Below are positions 17,015 to 24,952 of a stretch of DNA of 45,589 nt, in pieces (the first letter of the stretch is position 1; every line of letters starts with the position of its first letter). Below the pieces are notes generated by a model. That model worked only from the letters and a program-made list of their open reading frames with translations. It made no database searches and had not been told where the DNA came from. Both the position numbers and the translations under genes were made by a program. The stretch spans positions 1-45,589 of the forward strand of contig CALEHE010000339.1 in NCBI GenBank assembly GCA_937876415.1. The letters are read 5' to 3'. The stretch comes from an uncultured Actinomycetes bacterium. GTDB taxonomy: Bacteria; Actinomycetota; Acidimicrobiia; Acidimicrobiales; Ilumatobacteraceae.

Positions 17015-18022
17015 ATGTTCCAAGCCGCCGCCTGGCTGATTAGCCAGTTCTACAACCTCACCTCTGACTACTCAGCCGCTATTGCGCTCGTTGCAGTGGT
17101 CATCATGATGTTGATCTTTCCGCTGACGCTCAAGAGCACTAAGTCAATGCTCGAGATGCAACGTGTTCAACCCGAAATGAAGCGTTTGCAGAACCAGTAC
17201 CGCAACGATCGCCAAAAGCTCAATGAAGAAATGATGAAGCTTTATCAGGAGCACAAAGTCAACCCGCTGGCGTCATGTTTGCCGTTGTTGGCGCAAATGC
17301 CGATCTTCTTAATCATGTTCCGCGTTCTTCATGGGTTGAGTAACAAAGTCACCGTTGATGGTGTTGAAGTGATTCGGCCTGACTACATCAACGAGTCCAG
17401 CAAACTGTTCGAGAGTTTGAATGGCAAGCCAGACATGATGTCTTTAGGCATTGACTTGTCACTGACCCCAATCAAAGCAATGCAAGACAGCCCCGGCAAA
17501 GGCGTTATTTATGCCCTGCTGGTTGTGGCCTTGATGGGTATGTATTTCGTGCAACAGCGCATGATCGCCAGCCGAACCGTTTCTCCGACGATGTCGGCCA
17601 CCCAACAAAAGATCATGCAGTATCTACCCGTCGCGTTTGGTGTTTTTCAGTTCTTCTTCCCGGTTGGCCTCGTGGTGTACTACATCTCGCAAACCCTGGT
17701 CCGAATCGCCCAACAGCAGTACATCACACGCCGCTTCTACAAGGGCGAGCACTCACTCGGCCAGCAGGCCCAAGCCGCCAGCGCCAAAGCCCGTGAACTC
17801 TCGAAAGAAGAAGGCGCGCCTGGTGGATTCTTTGGGCAGATGAAACATGATCTTGGTAAGGCAAAAGAACAACCTAAGAGTTCCCCGAAAGCGAACCCCA
17901 CGGTGAGTAAGCGAGTGACCCCTCCGAAGGGTGGCGCAACCCCGGCCAAGGGTAAGCCAACTCCGCCGAACCGCCCGAAGCCGTCTGGTCAGTCCCGTCA
18001 CCCGAAGCCGCCCCGCGGCTAA
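17015..18022 (+). CDS. yidC: Membrane protein insertase YidC
   Basis: 335 residues from ATG at 17015, preceded by AGAAGGG; the frame upstream of this is only an overlap with yidD. The mature part starts MFQAAAWLISQFYNLT, has a first membrane helix AAIALVAVVIMMLIFPLTLK, then a cytoplasmic hairpin (STKSMLEMQRVQPEMK), and further helices around LPLLAQMPIFLIMFRVLH, VIYALLVVALMGMYF and YLPVAFGVFQFFFPVGL. There is no large P1 periplasmic domain, as in Gram-positive YidC/Oxa1 proteins. The C-terminal ~85 residues are basic and proline-rich. It inserts membrane proteins with or without SecYEG. Confidence 0.95.
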   Translation: MFQAAAWLISQFYNLTSDYSAAIALVAVVIMMLIFPLTLKSTKSMLEMQRVQPEMKRLQNQYRNDRQKLNEEMMKLYQEHKVNPLASCLPLLAQMPIFLIMFRVLHGLSNKVTVDGVEVIRPDYINESSKLFESLNGKPDMMSLGIDLSLTPIKAMQDSPGKGVIYALLVVALMGMYFVQQRMIASRTVSPTMSATQQKIMQYLPVAFGVFQFFFPVGLVVYYISQTLVRIAQQQYITRRFYKGEHSLGQQAQAASAKARELSKEEGAPGGFFGQMKHDLGKAKEQPKSSPKANPTVSKRVTPPKGGATPAKGKPTPPNRPKPSGQSRHPKPPRG

Positions 18023-18064
18023 TTGAACACCTCTCTCACGTCAGATAAGAAAGCAGGAAATCCC

Positions 18065-18889
18065 ATGGAATGGGTAGAAACAACTGGAAAGTCCATCGAA
18101 GAAGCCAAAAGCATTGCCCTCGATCAATTAGGAGTGGCCGATGAAGAAGCAGAATTTGAAATTGTCGAAGAGCCCAAAGCTGGTCTTTTTGGTCGCACCC
18201 GAGGCGAAGCCCGCGTGCGAGCACGAGTTAAGCCCCGAACCCCACGCGCCAAAAATGATCGTCGCGAACGGCGTCCTCGTCGTGAAGAAGGCGCCAGCAC
18301 CGGTGAACGCCCAAGTCGTCCGAAGCAACCACGAAAGCAGGAAAAGAACGTGTCTGAAAATAATGACAATGCCGAACGACCCCGTCGCGAGCGCCCCGAA
18401 GGTCCTCCCGCCGATCCTGCCCAGGTTGCTGCCGAAGCCGAGAAGTTCTTGGTTGGACTTGCTGCGTCGATTGGCGCAACAGGCGAAACCGTCGTCAATA
18501 TTCAGGGCGAGGACATTGAAGTCCAGTTGAACGGGAGTGAACTCGGTTTGCTGGTTGGCCCTCGTGGCAGCACCTTGCAGGCAGTTCAAGACATCACCCG
18601 CGTGGTGAGCCAGCGTCGTATGGGCGACCATGACACTCGTTTACGTATTGACATCGGTGGTTACCGGGCCAAGCGTAAGGAAGCCTTGAGTCGTTTCGTC
18701 ACTCAGGTTGCCGATGAAGTCGTGTCGACAGGTTCGGCCCGCGCCCTTGAGGCAATGCCTTCACCCGATCGCAAGATCGTGCATGATGCCTTGACTGGTC
18801 GCACCGACATTGTCACGCACTCGGAGGGCGAAGACCCCAACCGCCGCGTGATCATTTCGCCCGCAACACCGGCGGCTTCCGCCGAGTAG
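18065..18889 (+). CDS. jag: Jag/KhpB-like RNA-binding protein (Jag-N, KH, R3H)
   Basis: 274 residues from ATG at 18065, after GCAGGAAATCCC; a TTG at 18023 directly after the yidC stop is the alternative. The Jag-N domain is at 1-50 (MEWVETTGKSIEEAK... PKAGLFGRTRGEARV). A basic, R/E/P-rich linker is followed by a KH domain (about 140-205, with GLLVGPRGSTLQAVQ) and an R3H domain (about 205-265, with ARALEAMPSPDRKIVHDAL). KhpB/Jag proteins bind RNA with KhpA and influence cell-wall growth in Gram-positive bacteria. It is last in the rpmH-yidC operon, followed by rsmG after 23 nt. Confidence 0.92.
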   Translation: MEWVETTGKSIEEAKSIALDQLGVADEEAEFEIVEEPKAGLFGRTRGEARVRARVKPRTPRAKNDRRERRPRREEGASTGERPSRPKQPRKQEKNVSENNDNAERPRRERPEGPPADPAQVAAEAEKFLVGLAASIGATGETVVNIQGEDIEVQLNGSELGLLVGPRGSTLQAVQDITRVVSQRRMGDHDTRLRIDIGGYRAKRKEALSRFVTQVADEVVSTGSARALEAMPSPDRKIVHDALTGRTDIVTHSEGEDPNRRVIISPATPAASAE

Positions 18890-18912
18890 TTGTTGGGGCG
18901 TAGGGTGGGGCC

Positions 18913-19479
18913 ATGTCAATGGTTCCCACGCTGAGCCCACAAAATCGAGAAAAGTTGTTGGATGCGCTGGGCGATGCCCAGCGCATCGGCATGTTAGGGG
19001 ACCGATCACTAAACGAGGTGATTGACCATTCGCTGGCCTTCGTGGTCGCGCTTCCTGAAAACATCCGAACCGTGGTCGATCTGGGATCTGGTGGTGGAGA
19101 CCCCGGACTTGTTATTGCTGCCGCCCGACCCGAGATCATGACCACCTTGGTTGACCGGCGAGCGAAACGAACCGACCTTCTGACTCGCCTGGTGGGACGA
19201 TTGAGATTTCAGTCCCATGTTGAAGTTCTGGAAATTGACGTCGCTCTTCTCCCCCAACGATTTATTGGACGAACCTGGGATGCGGTGACGTCTCGGGGTT
19301 TTGGATCACCGGCGTACACCGCTCAGCACGCAGCACCCCTTTTGGCTCCAGGTGGCCTGTTGATTGTGAGCGAACCACCCGAATCGGACGGGGCTCGGTG
19401 GAGGGACCCCGAGGTGGAGGCCATGGGCATCAAGTGGCAGAAAGTTCGGCATGGCGTCGCAATTCTCCAGAAATCCTGA
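18913..19479 (+). CDS. rsmG: 16S rRNA (guanine-N7)-methyltransferase RsmG
   Basis: 188 residues, a little shorter than the usual ~205-210. A class I methyltransferase fold is visible: VVDLGSGGGDPGLVIA (SAM-binding loop) at about 54-69, LVDRRAKRTDLL in the second strand region, and WDAVTSRGFGSPAYTAQ in the motif IV region. RsmG puts the m7G at 16S position 527; its loss gives low-level streptomycin resistance in other bacteria. ATG at 18913 follows TAGGGT (18901-18906) by 6 nt with no other leader, so it may also be expressed from a leaderless transcript. parS sites and parA follow. Confidence 0.9.
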   Translation: MSMVPTLSPQNREKLLDALGDAQRIGMLGDRSLNEVIDHSLAFVVALPENIRTVVDLGSGGGDPGLVIAAARPEIMTTLVDRRAKRTDLLTRLVGRLRFQSHVEVLEIDVALLPQRFIGRTWDAVTSRGFGSPAYTAQHAAPLLAPGGLLIVSEPPESDGARWRDPEVEAMGIKWQKVRHGVAILQKS

Positions 19480-19498
19480 ATAACTACCGGCTCCTGAA

Positions 19499-19514
19499 TG
19501 TTCCACGTGGAACA
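19499..19514. other. parS: parS site 1
   Basis: TGTTCCACGTGGAACA is a perfect 16-bp palindrome matching the parS consensus TGTTTCACGTGAAACA except for two symmetric positions. It lies 20 nt after the rsmG stop and about 210 nt before parA. ParB would load here as a CTP-dependent clamp and spread to condense and segregate the origin region. Confidence 0.92.
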
Positions 19515-19570
19515 CTCAACTTCAAAGAGCGCACCTGGAGGGCTCCAAAAAGAACTCCGATCCCAAGAAA

Positions 19571-19586
19571 TGTTCCACGTGGAACA
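19571..19586. other. parS: parS site 2
   Basis: A second copy of TGTTCCACGTGGAACA, identical to the site at 19499 and 72 bp from it (centre to centre). Both lie in the non-coding region between rsmG and parA, which is the classical position of actinobacterial parS sites. The remaining sequence up to the parA start includes the small inverted repeat TACCC-ATA-GGGTA at 19626-19638, close to a -10-like TACGAT. Confidence 0.92.
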
Positions 19587-19726
19587 TTGAACGACACTGA
19601 TTTGGGGCTATCCGCCCTGTTGCCATACCCATAGGGTACGATTTCGGTGTTCTTCGGGTTCGGAGAACATTTACCCCACCCTTGTCAACCCCACACCCGT
19701 GGTGTTGCCGCTGTAAGGAAATACCC

Positions 19727-20539
19727 ATGACCGATTCCCCTGCGATCCAGCACAACCGGCCCCTGCCTCGCGTTATTGCTGTGGCGAACCAAAAAGGCGG
19801 CGTCGGTAAAACCACAACTTCGGTGAACTTGTCGGCGTGTTTGGCAGAACTGGGTTTCCGCACCCTGTTGATCGATCTTGACCCGCAAGGCAACGCCTCG
19901 TCAGGCGTCGGAATTGAAACCCGGGGTATTGAAACCTCGATTTATGACGTCCTCTTAAATGATGTAGCAATTGGCGATTGTGTCGAACCGGCCAATGTCA
20001 AAAATCTCTTCGTAGTTCCAGCGAACCTTGACTTGGCTGGAGCCGAAATTGAGCTCGTGAATGAAATGGCTCGTGAGCACCGTCTCAAGCGGGCGATCGA
20101 TCAAGAACTTGATGAGTACGACTTCGTCATTATTGACTGTCCGCCCTCTCTCGGGCTCTTGACCGTGAACGCCCTGGTGGCCGCTCGCGAAGTTCTTGTC
20201 CCGATCCAGTGTGAGTATTACGCCCTGGAGGGCCTCGGTCAGTTGCTGCGCAATGTCGACAAGGTCAAAAAGAATCTCAATCCCACACTTGAAGTCAGCA
20301 CCATCTTGTGTGTGATGTACGACGCTCGAACCCAATTGTCTGCTGAGGTTGTTAAGCAGGTTCGCGAACACTTCGGCGACAAGGTGTGCGCCACGATCAT
20401 TCCACGAAACGTTCGGTTGTCGGAGGCCCCCAGCCACCACCAGCCGATCAATGTGTACGACCCGTCATCGAAGGGCTCAATCTCCTATCGATTGGTGGCT
20501 AAGGAGGTAGCTGGTGGCACGTCGCCCAGGACTCGGTAA
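19727..20539 (+). CDS. parA: Chromosome partitioning ATPase ParA (Soj)
   Basis: 270 residues from ATG at 19727 (TAAGGAAATACCC upstream). The deviant Walker A motif KGGVGKTTTSVNL at about 26-38 and the later LLIDLDPQGNASSGVG and FVIIDCPPSLGLLTVNAL are the ParA/MinD signatures. It binds DNA as an ATP dimer and is released by ParB, moving origins apart. The frame is open upstream to 19682 but with no ribosome-binding site. Its end overlaps the parB start by 26 nt. The sequence shows no unusual insertion. Confidence 0.95.
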   Translation: MTDSPAIQHNRPLPRVIAVANQKGGVGKTTTSVNLSACLAELGFRTLLIDLDPQGNASSGVGIETRGIETSIYDVLLNDVAIGDCVEPANVKNLFVVPANLDLAGAEIELVNEMAREHRLKRAIDQELDEYDFVIIDCPPSLGLLTVNALVAAREVLVPIQCEYYALEGLGQLLRNVDKVKKNLNPTLEVSTILCVMYDARTQLSAEVVKQVREHFGDKVCATIIPRNVRLSEAPSHHQPINVYDPSSKGSISYRLVAKEVAGGTSPRTR

Positions 20540-21443
20540 AGGACTTGATGCGCTGATCCCCTCAGGGTTCGGTGACTCTGGCTCAGATACAGCGGCTCGA
20601 GGAGCCTCATTGGTGGAAATCCCAGTAGGGGATCTTTCACCCAACCCCAATCAACCACGCCTTCATTTTGATGAAGAATCGCTGAGCGACCTATCGGCTT
20701 CAATCCGTGAGATCGGTGTTTTACAGCCTTTGATCGTCCGTCAACTGGCTGATGGTTCATATCAGTTGATCGCCGGAGAGCGTCGCTGGCGAGCCGCTCA
20801 ACGAGCTGGTCTGACAACAGTTCCAGCCGTTGTGAAAACAACCGATGACATGTCGTCGGTTGAACAGGCCTTAGTCGAGAACCTGCATCGTCAAGATTTG
20901 GCTCCGCTTGAAGAAGCAGGGGCTTACCAACAACTCATTGATGATTTCAGCCTGACCCACGACGATGTGGCCAAGCGCGTGGGTAAAAGCCGCAGCTCGA
21001 TCACCAATTCGTTGCGGTTACTGACCCTTCCCGCCGCTATACAAGCCTTCCTTGCCGACGGACGTTTATCGGCCGGACACGCCAAAGCGTTGCTCGGAAC
21101 TCCCGACCGGGCTTTTCAAGAGCAATTGGCTCGACGAGCGGCCATTGAAGGTTGGTCAGTTCGTTCAATCGAAGAAGCAATTCGTGATCGTGGGGGAGAC
21201 CCGCCCACCCCGGTTGTCAAGCCAGGTAAAACCGGTGATGACTCCGACACGGGGGGCACCGTCACCAAACTGCCCCCTGCCGGACTGCTTGAACTCGAGA
21301 GCCAAATTTCGGAATACTTGTCGACGCGCGTGAATGTCAGAATGAACAGCAACAAAAAGGGAGCGGTCACCATTGAGTTTGCCGGACTTGATGATCTCGA
21401 GCGGTTGTATTACTTGATGATGGGTTCCGGCCCCGTCGAGTGA
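20514..21443 (+). CDS. parB: Chromosome partitioning protein ParB
   Basis: 309 residues. It begins MARRPGLGKGLDALIPSG, the usual ParA-contacting N-terminus; the CTP-binding region has GERRWRAAQRAGLTTVPAVV and ENLHRQDLAPLEEAGAY; a helix-turn-helix includes VAKRVGKSRSSITNSLRLL. It binds the two parS sites upstream of parA. The GTG start at 20514 lies within the end of parA, after an almost perfect AAGGAGGT Shine-Dalgarno, so it should be translated efficiently. The C-terminal dimerisation region (YLMMGSGPVE at the end) is present. Confidence 0.95.
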   Translation: MARRPGLGKGLDALIPSGFGDSGSDTAARGASLVEIPVGDLSPNPNQPRLHFDEESLSDLSASIREIGVLQPLIVRQLADGSYQLIAGERRWRAAQRAGLTTVPAVVKTTDDMSSVEQALVENLHRQDLAPLEEAGAYQQLIDDFSLTHDDVAKRVGKSRSSITNSLRLLTLPAAIQAFLADGRLSAGHAKALLGTPDRAFQEQLARRAAIEGWSVRSIEEAIRDRGGDPPTPVVKPGKTGDDSDTGGTVTKLPPAGLLELESQISEYLSTRVNVRMNSNKKGAVTIEFAGLDDLERLYYLMMGSGPVE

Positions 21444-21449
21444 CCGGTC

Positions 21450-21562
21450 TGTGGATAAGCCTCACGCGTGAGTGCAGACATTTTGTGTTTCCAAACCCTC
21501 AACTCTGACCCTATAGTCACACCACATAGTTGCACACAAGGTGTGGAAAAGCCTGTGGATAA
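21450..21562. other. DnaA-box cluster in the parB-cwlM intergenic region
   Basis: Between the convergent parB and cwlM-like genes there are two perfect DnaA boxes on the minus strand, TTATCCACA at 21458-21450 and 21562-21554, plus a one-mismatch box TTTTCCACA at 21550-21542 and a weaker TTGCACACA at 21530-21538 on the plus strand. A 12-bp perfect palindrome CTCACGCGTGAG lies at 21461-21472. There is no gene here, and since both flanking genes end into the region, a promoter role is unlikely. Confidence 0.55.
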
Positions 21563-21579
21563 CCTCTTTCTGGGTTGAT

Positions 21580-22530
21580 CTATGGGGCCCACGCATTCAA
21601 AGCCAAGAAAACCGCCTCCGCAATTCGTTGGCTCCGTTGAGTCATTAACTCCACTGGACCCAGAGTTAACAACACTGCAGGCATTTTGGTCTCACGCAAA
21701 ATCGGTAAGCGCATACCGTTCACTGAAATTCGGGGGACCACATCGCGAAGGTGTCTTTCAATCAAATGGGCTAACGATCGGCCACCAGCCGACTCAAAGG
21801 CTGGAACTGAGTAGTACGACACGCGCGCTTCATAGTAGGGACTTGACTCAACCCCCACATAAACATCAGCACCGAAAAGGTTGGCGGTACGGCCCTGAGC
21901 AGGTACTTCTTCATCAGTGAGTTCAATCAACATTGCGCCATGTTCACGCAATGCCTCACCCAAGGCCTGTCGGAGAGGCTCAAATTCGCCAAACTGACCC
22001 ACGGCAACGCGACGCCCGATTAGGGGTTGACCGCGTCGAGCCTTTTCGGAATCACGCACGGCCGCAATACCAGGGCCATCGCCAGTCATACGGGAAAGCC
22101 GACGTAACACCGCCACAGTGTGATCGTGGCAGACACCATCGACATCCAGACCAGCGTTCAATTGAAAATCACGCAATGATCGATTGAGTTTTTGTCCGAA
22201 AATACCGTCGATACGGCCGCAATCAAAGCCCAAGCGCGACAGTAGACGCTGAAGTTCGGCCACGTCATCGCCACGTAAGTTGGGAGAGCGCAACATGAGA
22301 GAACGATCCCCCAAACTCCACCAGGCCTCCAGCAGTGCCGTCCACGTATCGTCGTCGCAAACTCCCGAAACAGTCAGACCACGGTCTTCTTGGAACGAGA
22401 TCACGCCCTGTTGCGTACCAGCGCAGTAGAGATCGGGGGTCACACCGACATCTGGCAAATAACCAGCTGCTCCGAGGCGATGTTGCAGTTGTCGAACCGC
22501 CTCACCCGTATCACCGGGTGCGATAGCCAT
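21580..22530 (-). CDS. cwlM: CwlM-like protein: two peptidoglycan-binding domains plus degenerate amidase domain
   Basis: 316 residues. Two PG_binding_1-type repeats are visible at about 5-70 (TGEAVRQLQHRLGAAGY) and 82-145 (DDVAELQRLLSRLGFDCG...FGQKLNRSLRDFQ). The remaining part (about 165-316) resembles an Amidase_3 domain, but the zinc-ligand motifs are missing: VAVGQFG stands where DPGHGG is expected and VGVESSPYY where SIHAN is expected. In mycobacteria, CwlM (Rv3915) is located in the same trxB-trxA-cwlM order and acts as a regulator of peptidoglycan precursor synthesis rather than as a hydrolase; that role is inferred here. No signal peptide is seen. TGATG couples it to trxA. Confidence 0.8.
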   Translation of the reverse strand: MAIAPGDTGEAVRQLQHRLGAAGYLPDVGVTPDLYCAGTQQGVISFQEDRGLTVSGVCDDDTWTALLEAWWSLGDRSLMLRSPNLRGDDVAELQRLLSRLGFDCGRIDGIFGQKLNRSLRDFQLNAGLDVDGVCHDHTVAVLRRLSRMTGDGPGIAAVRDSEKARRGQPLIGRRVAVGQFGEFEPLRQALGEALREHGAMLIELTDEEVPAQGRTANLFGADVYVGVESSPYYEARVSYYSVPAFESAGGRSLAHLIERHLRDVVPRISVNGMRLPILRETKMPAVLLTLGPVELMTQRSQRIAEAVFLALNAWAP

Positions 22531-22859
22531 CAGGCGAGAAATTCCTCGAGTTCAGAAAGAAGTTGACCCTTGCCCTTGGCCCCGACCATGGTCTTGACAA
22601 GGTTGCCGTCTTTAAAGATCAACAAGGTTGGAATGCTCATGACGCCGAAACGCTGAGCGATATCACCATGGTCATCAACATTCAATTTGGCGATGGTCAC
22701 CTGACCAGCCTTTTCAGTAGCGATTTCACCCAAGATTGGGGCGATCATCTTGCACGGACCACACCATTCGGCCCAAAAATCAACGACAACAGGCGTTGAG
22801 GACGAGTTGATTGTTTCGTCGAATGTTCCAGAAGTAAGAGTGACAATTCCGTCAGCCAT
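22530..22859 (-). CDS. trxA: Thioredoxin
   Basis: 109 residues with the active site WCGPC at about 32-36 and the cis-proline region [12 protein letters not shown] near 74-85. It is a cytoplasmic disulfide reductase, regenerated by the thioredoxin reductase encoded 50 nt upstream (22910-23854). The stop codon shares a base with the cwlM-like ATG (TGATG). Length and sequence are typical. It is part of the conserved sigM-antisigma-trxB-trxA-cwlM gene block of Actinobacteria. Confidence 0.96.
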   Translation of the reverse strand: MADGIVTLTSGTFDETINSSSTPVVVDFWAEWCGPCKMIAPILGEIATEKAGQVTIAKLNVDDHGDIAQRFGVMSIPTLLIFKDGNLVKTMVGAKGKGQLLSELEEFLA

Positions 22860-22909
22860 AGCGAATCCTTTGCGAGCGTATGTATCAAACGAATGTTACA
22901 TCGTATGAG

Positions 22910-23854
22910 TCAGTGCTGTTGCTCTAACCAACGTTCAGTGTCAATGGCTGCCATACAACCCGAACCAGCGGCAGTAATTGCTTGGCGATACACATGATCT
23001 TTCACGTCACCACAAGCGAAGACACCTTCGATGTTGGTGTACGTACTATCAGGACGAGTGATCAAGTAGCCACTGTCTTCCATGTCGATGACACCCTTGA
23101 ACACATCAGTGTTTGGACGGTGACCAATGGCGATGAAGAGACCAGCAACAGCCATGCTGCTTTCTTCGCCGGTCACGGTGTTCTTGAGTGAAATGGATTC
23201 CAGTTGATCTTTACCAACGATCTCAGTGACAGCGGTGTTCCACAACATTTCAATCTTTGGATTAGAGAGCGCGCGATCTTGCATAATTTTGCTGGCACGG
23301 AAGGAGTCGCGACGGTGAATCAACGTGACTTTTGAGGCGAACTTGGTGAGGAAACTGGCTTCTTCGATTGCCGAGTCTCCACCACCAACAACTGCAATTT
23401 CCTTGCCGCGGAAGAAGAAACCGTCGCAGGTTGCACACGTTGACAAGCCGCGTCCGATCAGGCGTTCTTCGGCTTCAAGGCCCAGCATGAGGCTCTGTGC
23501 ACCGGTCGAAATAATCACTGAATCGGCGGTGAAAATCTCATCGCGCACGTGCACTTTGAGGGGCTTCTCACCGAACTCAACTTTGGTGGCTTTGCCAGTT
23601 AAAAACGTGGCGCCAAAGCGTGCCGCTTGATCGCGAAAACGCATCATGAGTTCTGGACCCATGATTCCCTCGGGGAAACCCGGGAAGTTTTCAACGTCGG
23701 TGGTAAGCATCAACTGTCCACCTGGTTGATCACTCGTGCTACTTGGTTCGCCTTCAATCACAAACGGAGCGAGGTTGGCGCGAGCGGCGTAGATAGCGGC
23801 GGTGAGTCCAGCCGGACCTGATCCGATGATAATGACGCGATGATGAGTAGACAT
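22910..23854 (-). CDS. trxB: Thioredoxin reductase
   Basis: 314 residues. The FAD-binding GSGPAGLTAAIYAARA motif is at the N-terminus (about 12-27), the redox-active CATCDG around 140-145, the NADPH-binding GGGDSAIEEA just after, and the second FAD motif GVFACGDVKDHVYRQA near the end. It transfers electrons from NADPH to thioredoxin TrxA, encoded next. Its ATG follows the stop of the upstream membrane-protein gene without a gap (TAAATG), so all are one transcript. Normal length. Confidence 0.96.
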   Translation of the reverse strand: MSTHHRVIIIGSGPAGLTAAIYAARANLAPFVIEGEPSSTSDQPGGQLMLTTDVENFPGFPEGIMGPELMMRFRDQAARFGATFLTGKATKVEFGEKPLKVHVRDEIFTADSVIISTGAQSLMLGLEAEERLIGRGLSTCATCDGFFFRGKEIAVVGGGDSAIEEASFLTKFASKVTLIHRRDSFRASKIMQDRALSNPKIEMLWNTAVTEIVGKDQLESISLKNTVTGEESSMAVAGLFIAIGHRPNTDVFKGVIDMEDSGYLITRPDSTYTNIEGVFACGDVKDHVYRQAITAAGSGCMAAIDTERWLEQQH

Positions 23855-24181
23855 TTAGATGCCTTCCTTACTTTGACGGCGAACCATAAAGATTGCGCCG
23901 ACAAGGCACAAAAGTGAACCGAGAACAATATGTGAAACCCAAACCGCTGAATCGTGATCAAGGGGCCATTCCAACAAATTGATGAGGCCACGAGAAATAC
24001 CAACGAGCAGTAAAACGAGAGCCATCAACCCGAGAAAAGTACCGAGTAAGCCGAAGACTAAACCTCGAGCAACCATGACAATGGGCTTCGTGGTGCGATC
24101 ACGAACCTTGTCAACAGTTTCAATAATCGTTTCGGTGAAATCAGAAGCCCAATTTGGATCGGTGAGCGGATTGCCAGCCAT
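23855..24181 (-). CDS. Holin-like/two-helix membrane protein
   Basis: 108 residues from ATG at 24181; a GTG at 24199 would add six residues and neither start has a clear ribosome-binding site. After ~45 polar residues (with TIIETVDKVRDRTTKP) there are two membrane helices, ARGLVFGLLGTFLGLMALVLLLVG and VSHIVLGSLLCLVGAIFMV, ending in a short basic tail. The pattern resembles actinobacterial 'phage holin family' (Phage_holin_3_6-like) small envelope proteins. It is inserted between the anti-sigma gene and trxB. Function unknown; a phage lysis role is unlikely in this core operon. Confidence 0.5.
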   Translation of the reverse strand: MAGNPLTDPNWASDFTETIIETVDKVRDRTTKPIVMVARGLVFGLLGTFLGLMALVLLLVGISRGLINLLEWPLDHDSAVWVSHIVLGSLLCLVGAIFMVRRQSKEGI

Positions 24182-24208
24182 GATCTTGAGGCTAGCCACG
24201 AAAGCGAG

Positions 24209-24952
24209 TTACGGCACGATGCCAATGATCACTGAGCAGTCGCTGACGCGGTACACGAAGACGCCATCTTGAGGGGTGAAGTGAATTTCGGCTGGTTCAC
24301 CAGCAAAAGTCGCTTCAATATCAATGGCTGGACGCAGTGGGTCGTCACAAAGTTGCTCGGATTTCTGTGGAATAACAAAACCCTCAACCGACCATTGAGA
24401 CACCAGGTCTTGAAGTTCGTTGGTGTCATTGATGATGAAAGAGGCTTTCGCTCCGGAGAGAGTTGAGTCGGCAGCCATCGGAGCGAAGCTGTCCGCAGCC
24501 ATCTCGGCTGGTGCTTCGGATGCCATTGGCACTGCCGCCTCTTCCGGCGAAATTTTTGATGCGACGGCCATATCGCTCACAGATTCATCTGATGAACCTG
24601 ATTGTGTTGTCGCGACGCCAATGATTGCAACGACAGCCGCCGCGGCAGCGAGTGCGCCGATATACACACCGAACTTTCGCGACTTCACTTGACTGACTGC
24701 TTGGATTTGGTTATTTCGGAGGGCTTCGTTTATTGCTTCATTTATTGCGCGGTCAATCGTGGAACCATCGGCTTGGGGGAGCGATGTCAACAGTTGCTGA
24801 CGATTGGTGACAAACCGTGCAGCACGAGACTCAACAACGACGCGTAATTCGGAGGGAATATCAGCAAGGTCTATATCGCGATCAACCAACCGACTTGCCA
24901 GCTCATCAATGATGATGTCGTCGTCAGTATTGTTCGTTGGGTCGGTGCTCAT
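24209..24952 (-). CDS. Putative anti-sigma factor, single-pass membrane protein
   Basis: 247 residues: cytoplasmic part at 1-92, one membrane helix at about 95-114 (VYIGALAAAAAVVAIIGVA), then an alanine-, methionine- and serine-rich linker and an extracytoplasmic C-terminal domain. There is no HxxxCxxC zinc anti-sigma motif. The only two cysteines of the protein, C202 and C239, both lie outside the membrane and could form a disulfide. The gene overlaps the ECF sigma gene as ATGA and takes the place of Rv3912 in mycobacteria, so it is probably the cognate anti-sigma factor; the position is the main evidence. It precedes trxB and trxA. Confidence 0.6.
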   Translation of the reverse strand: MSTDPTNNTDDDIIIDELASRLVDRDIDLADIPSELRVVVESRAARFVTNRQQLLTSLPQADGSTIDRAINEAINEALRNNQIQAVSQVKSRKFGVYIGALAAAAAVVAIIGVATTQSGSSDESVSDMAVASKISPEEAAVPMASEAPAEMAADSFAPMAADSTLSGAKASFIINDTNELQDLVSQWSVEGFVIPQKSEQLCDDPLRPAIDIEATFAGEPAEIHFTPQDGVFVYRVSDCSVIIGIVP

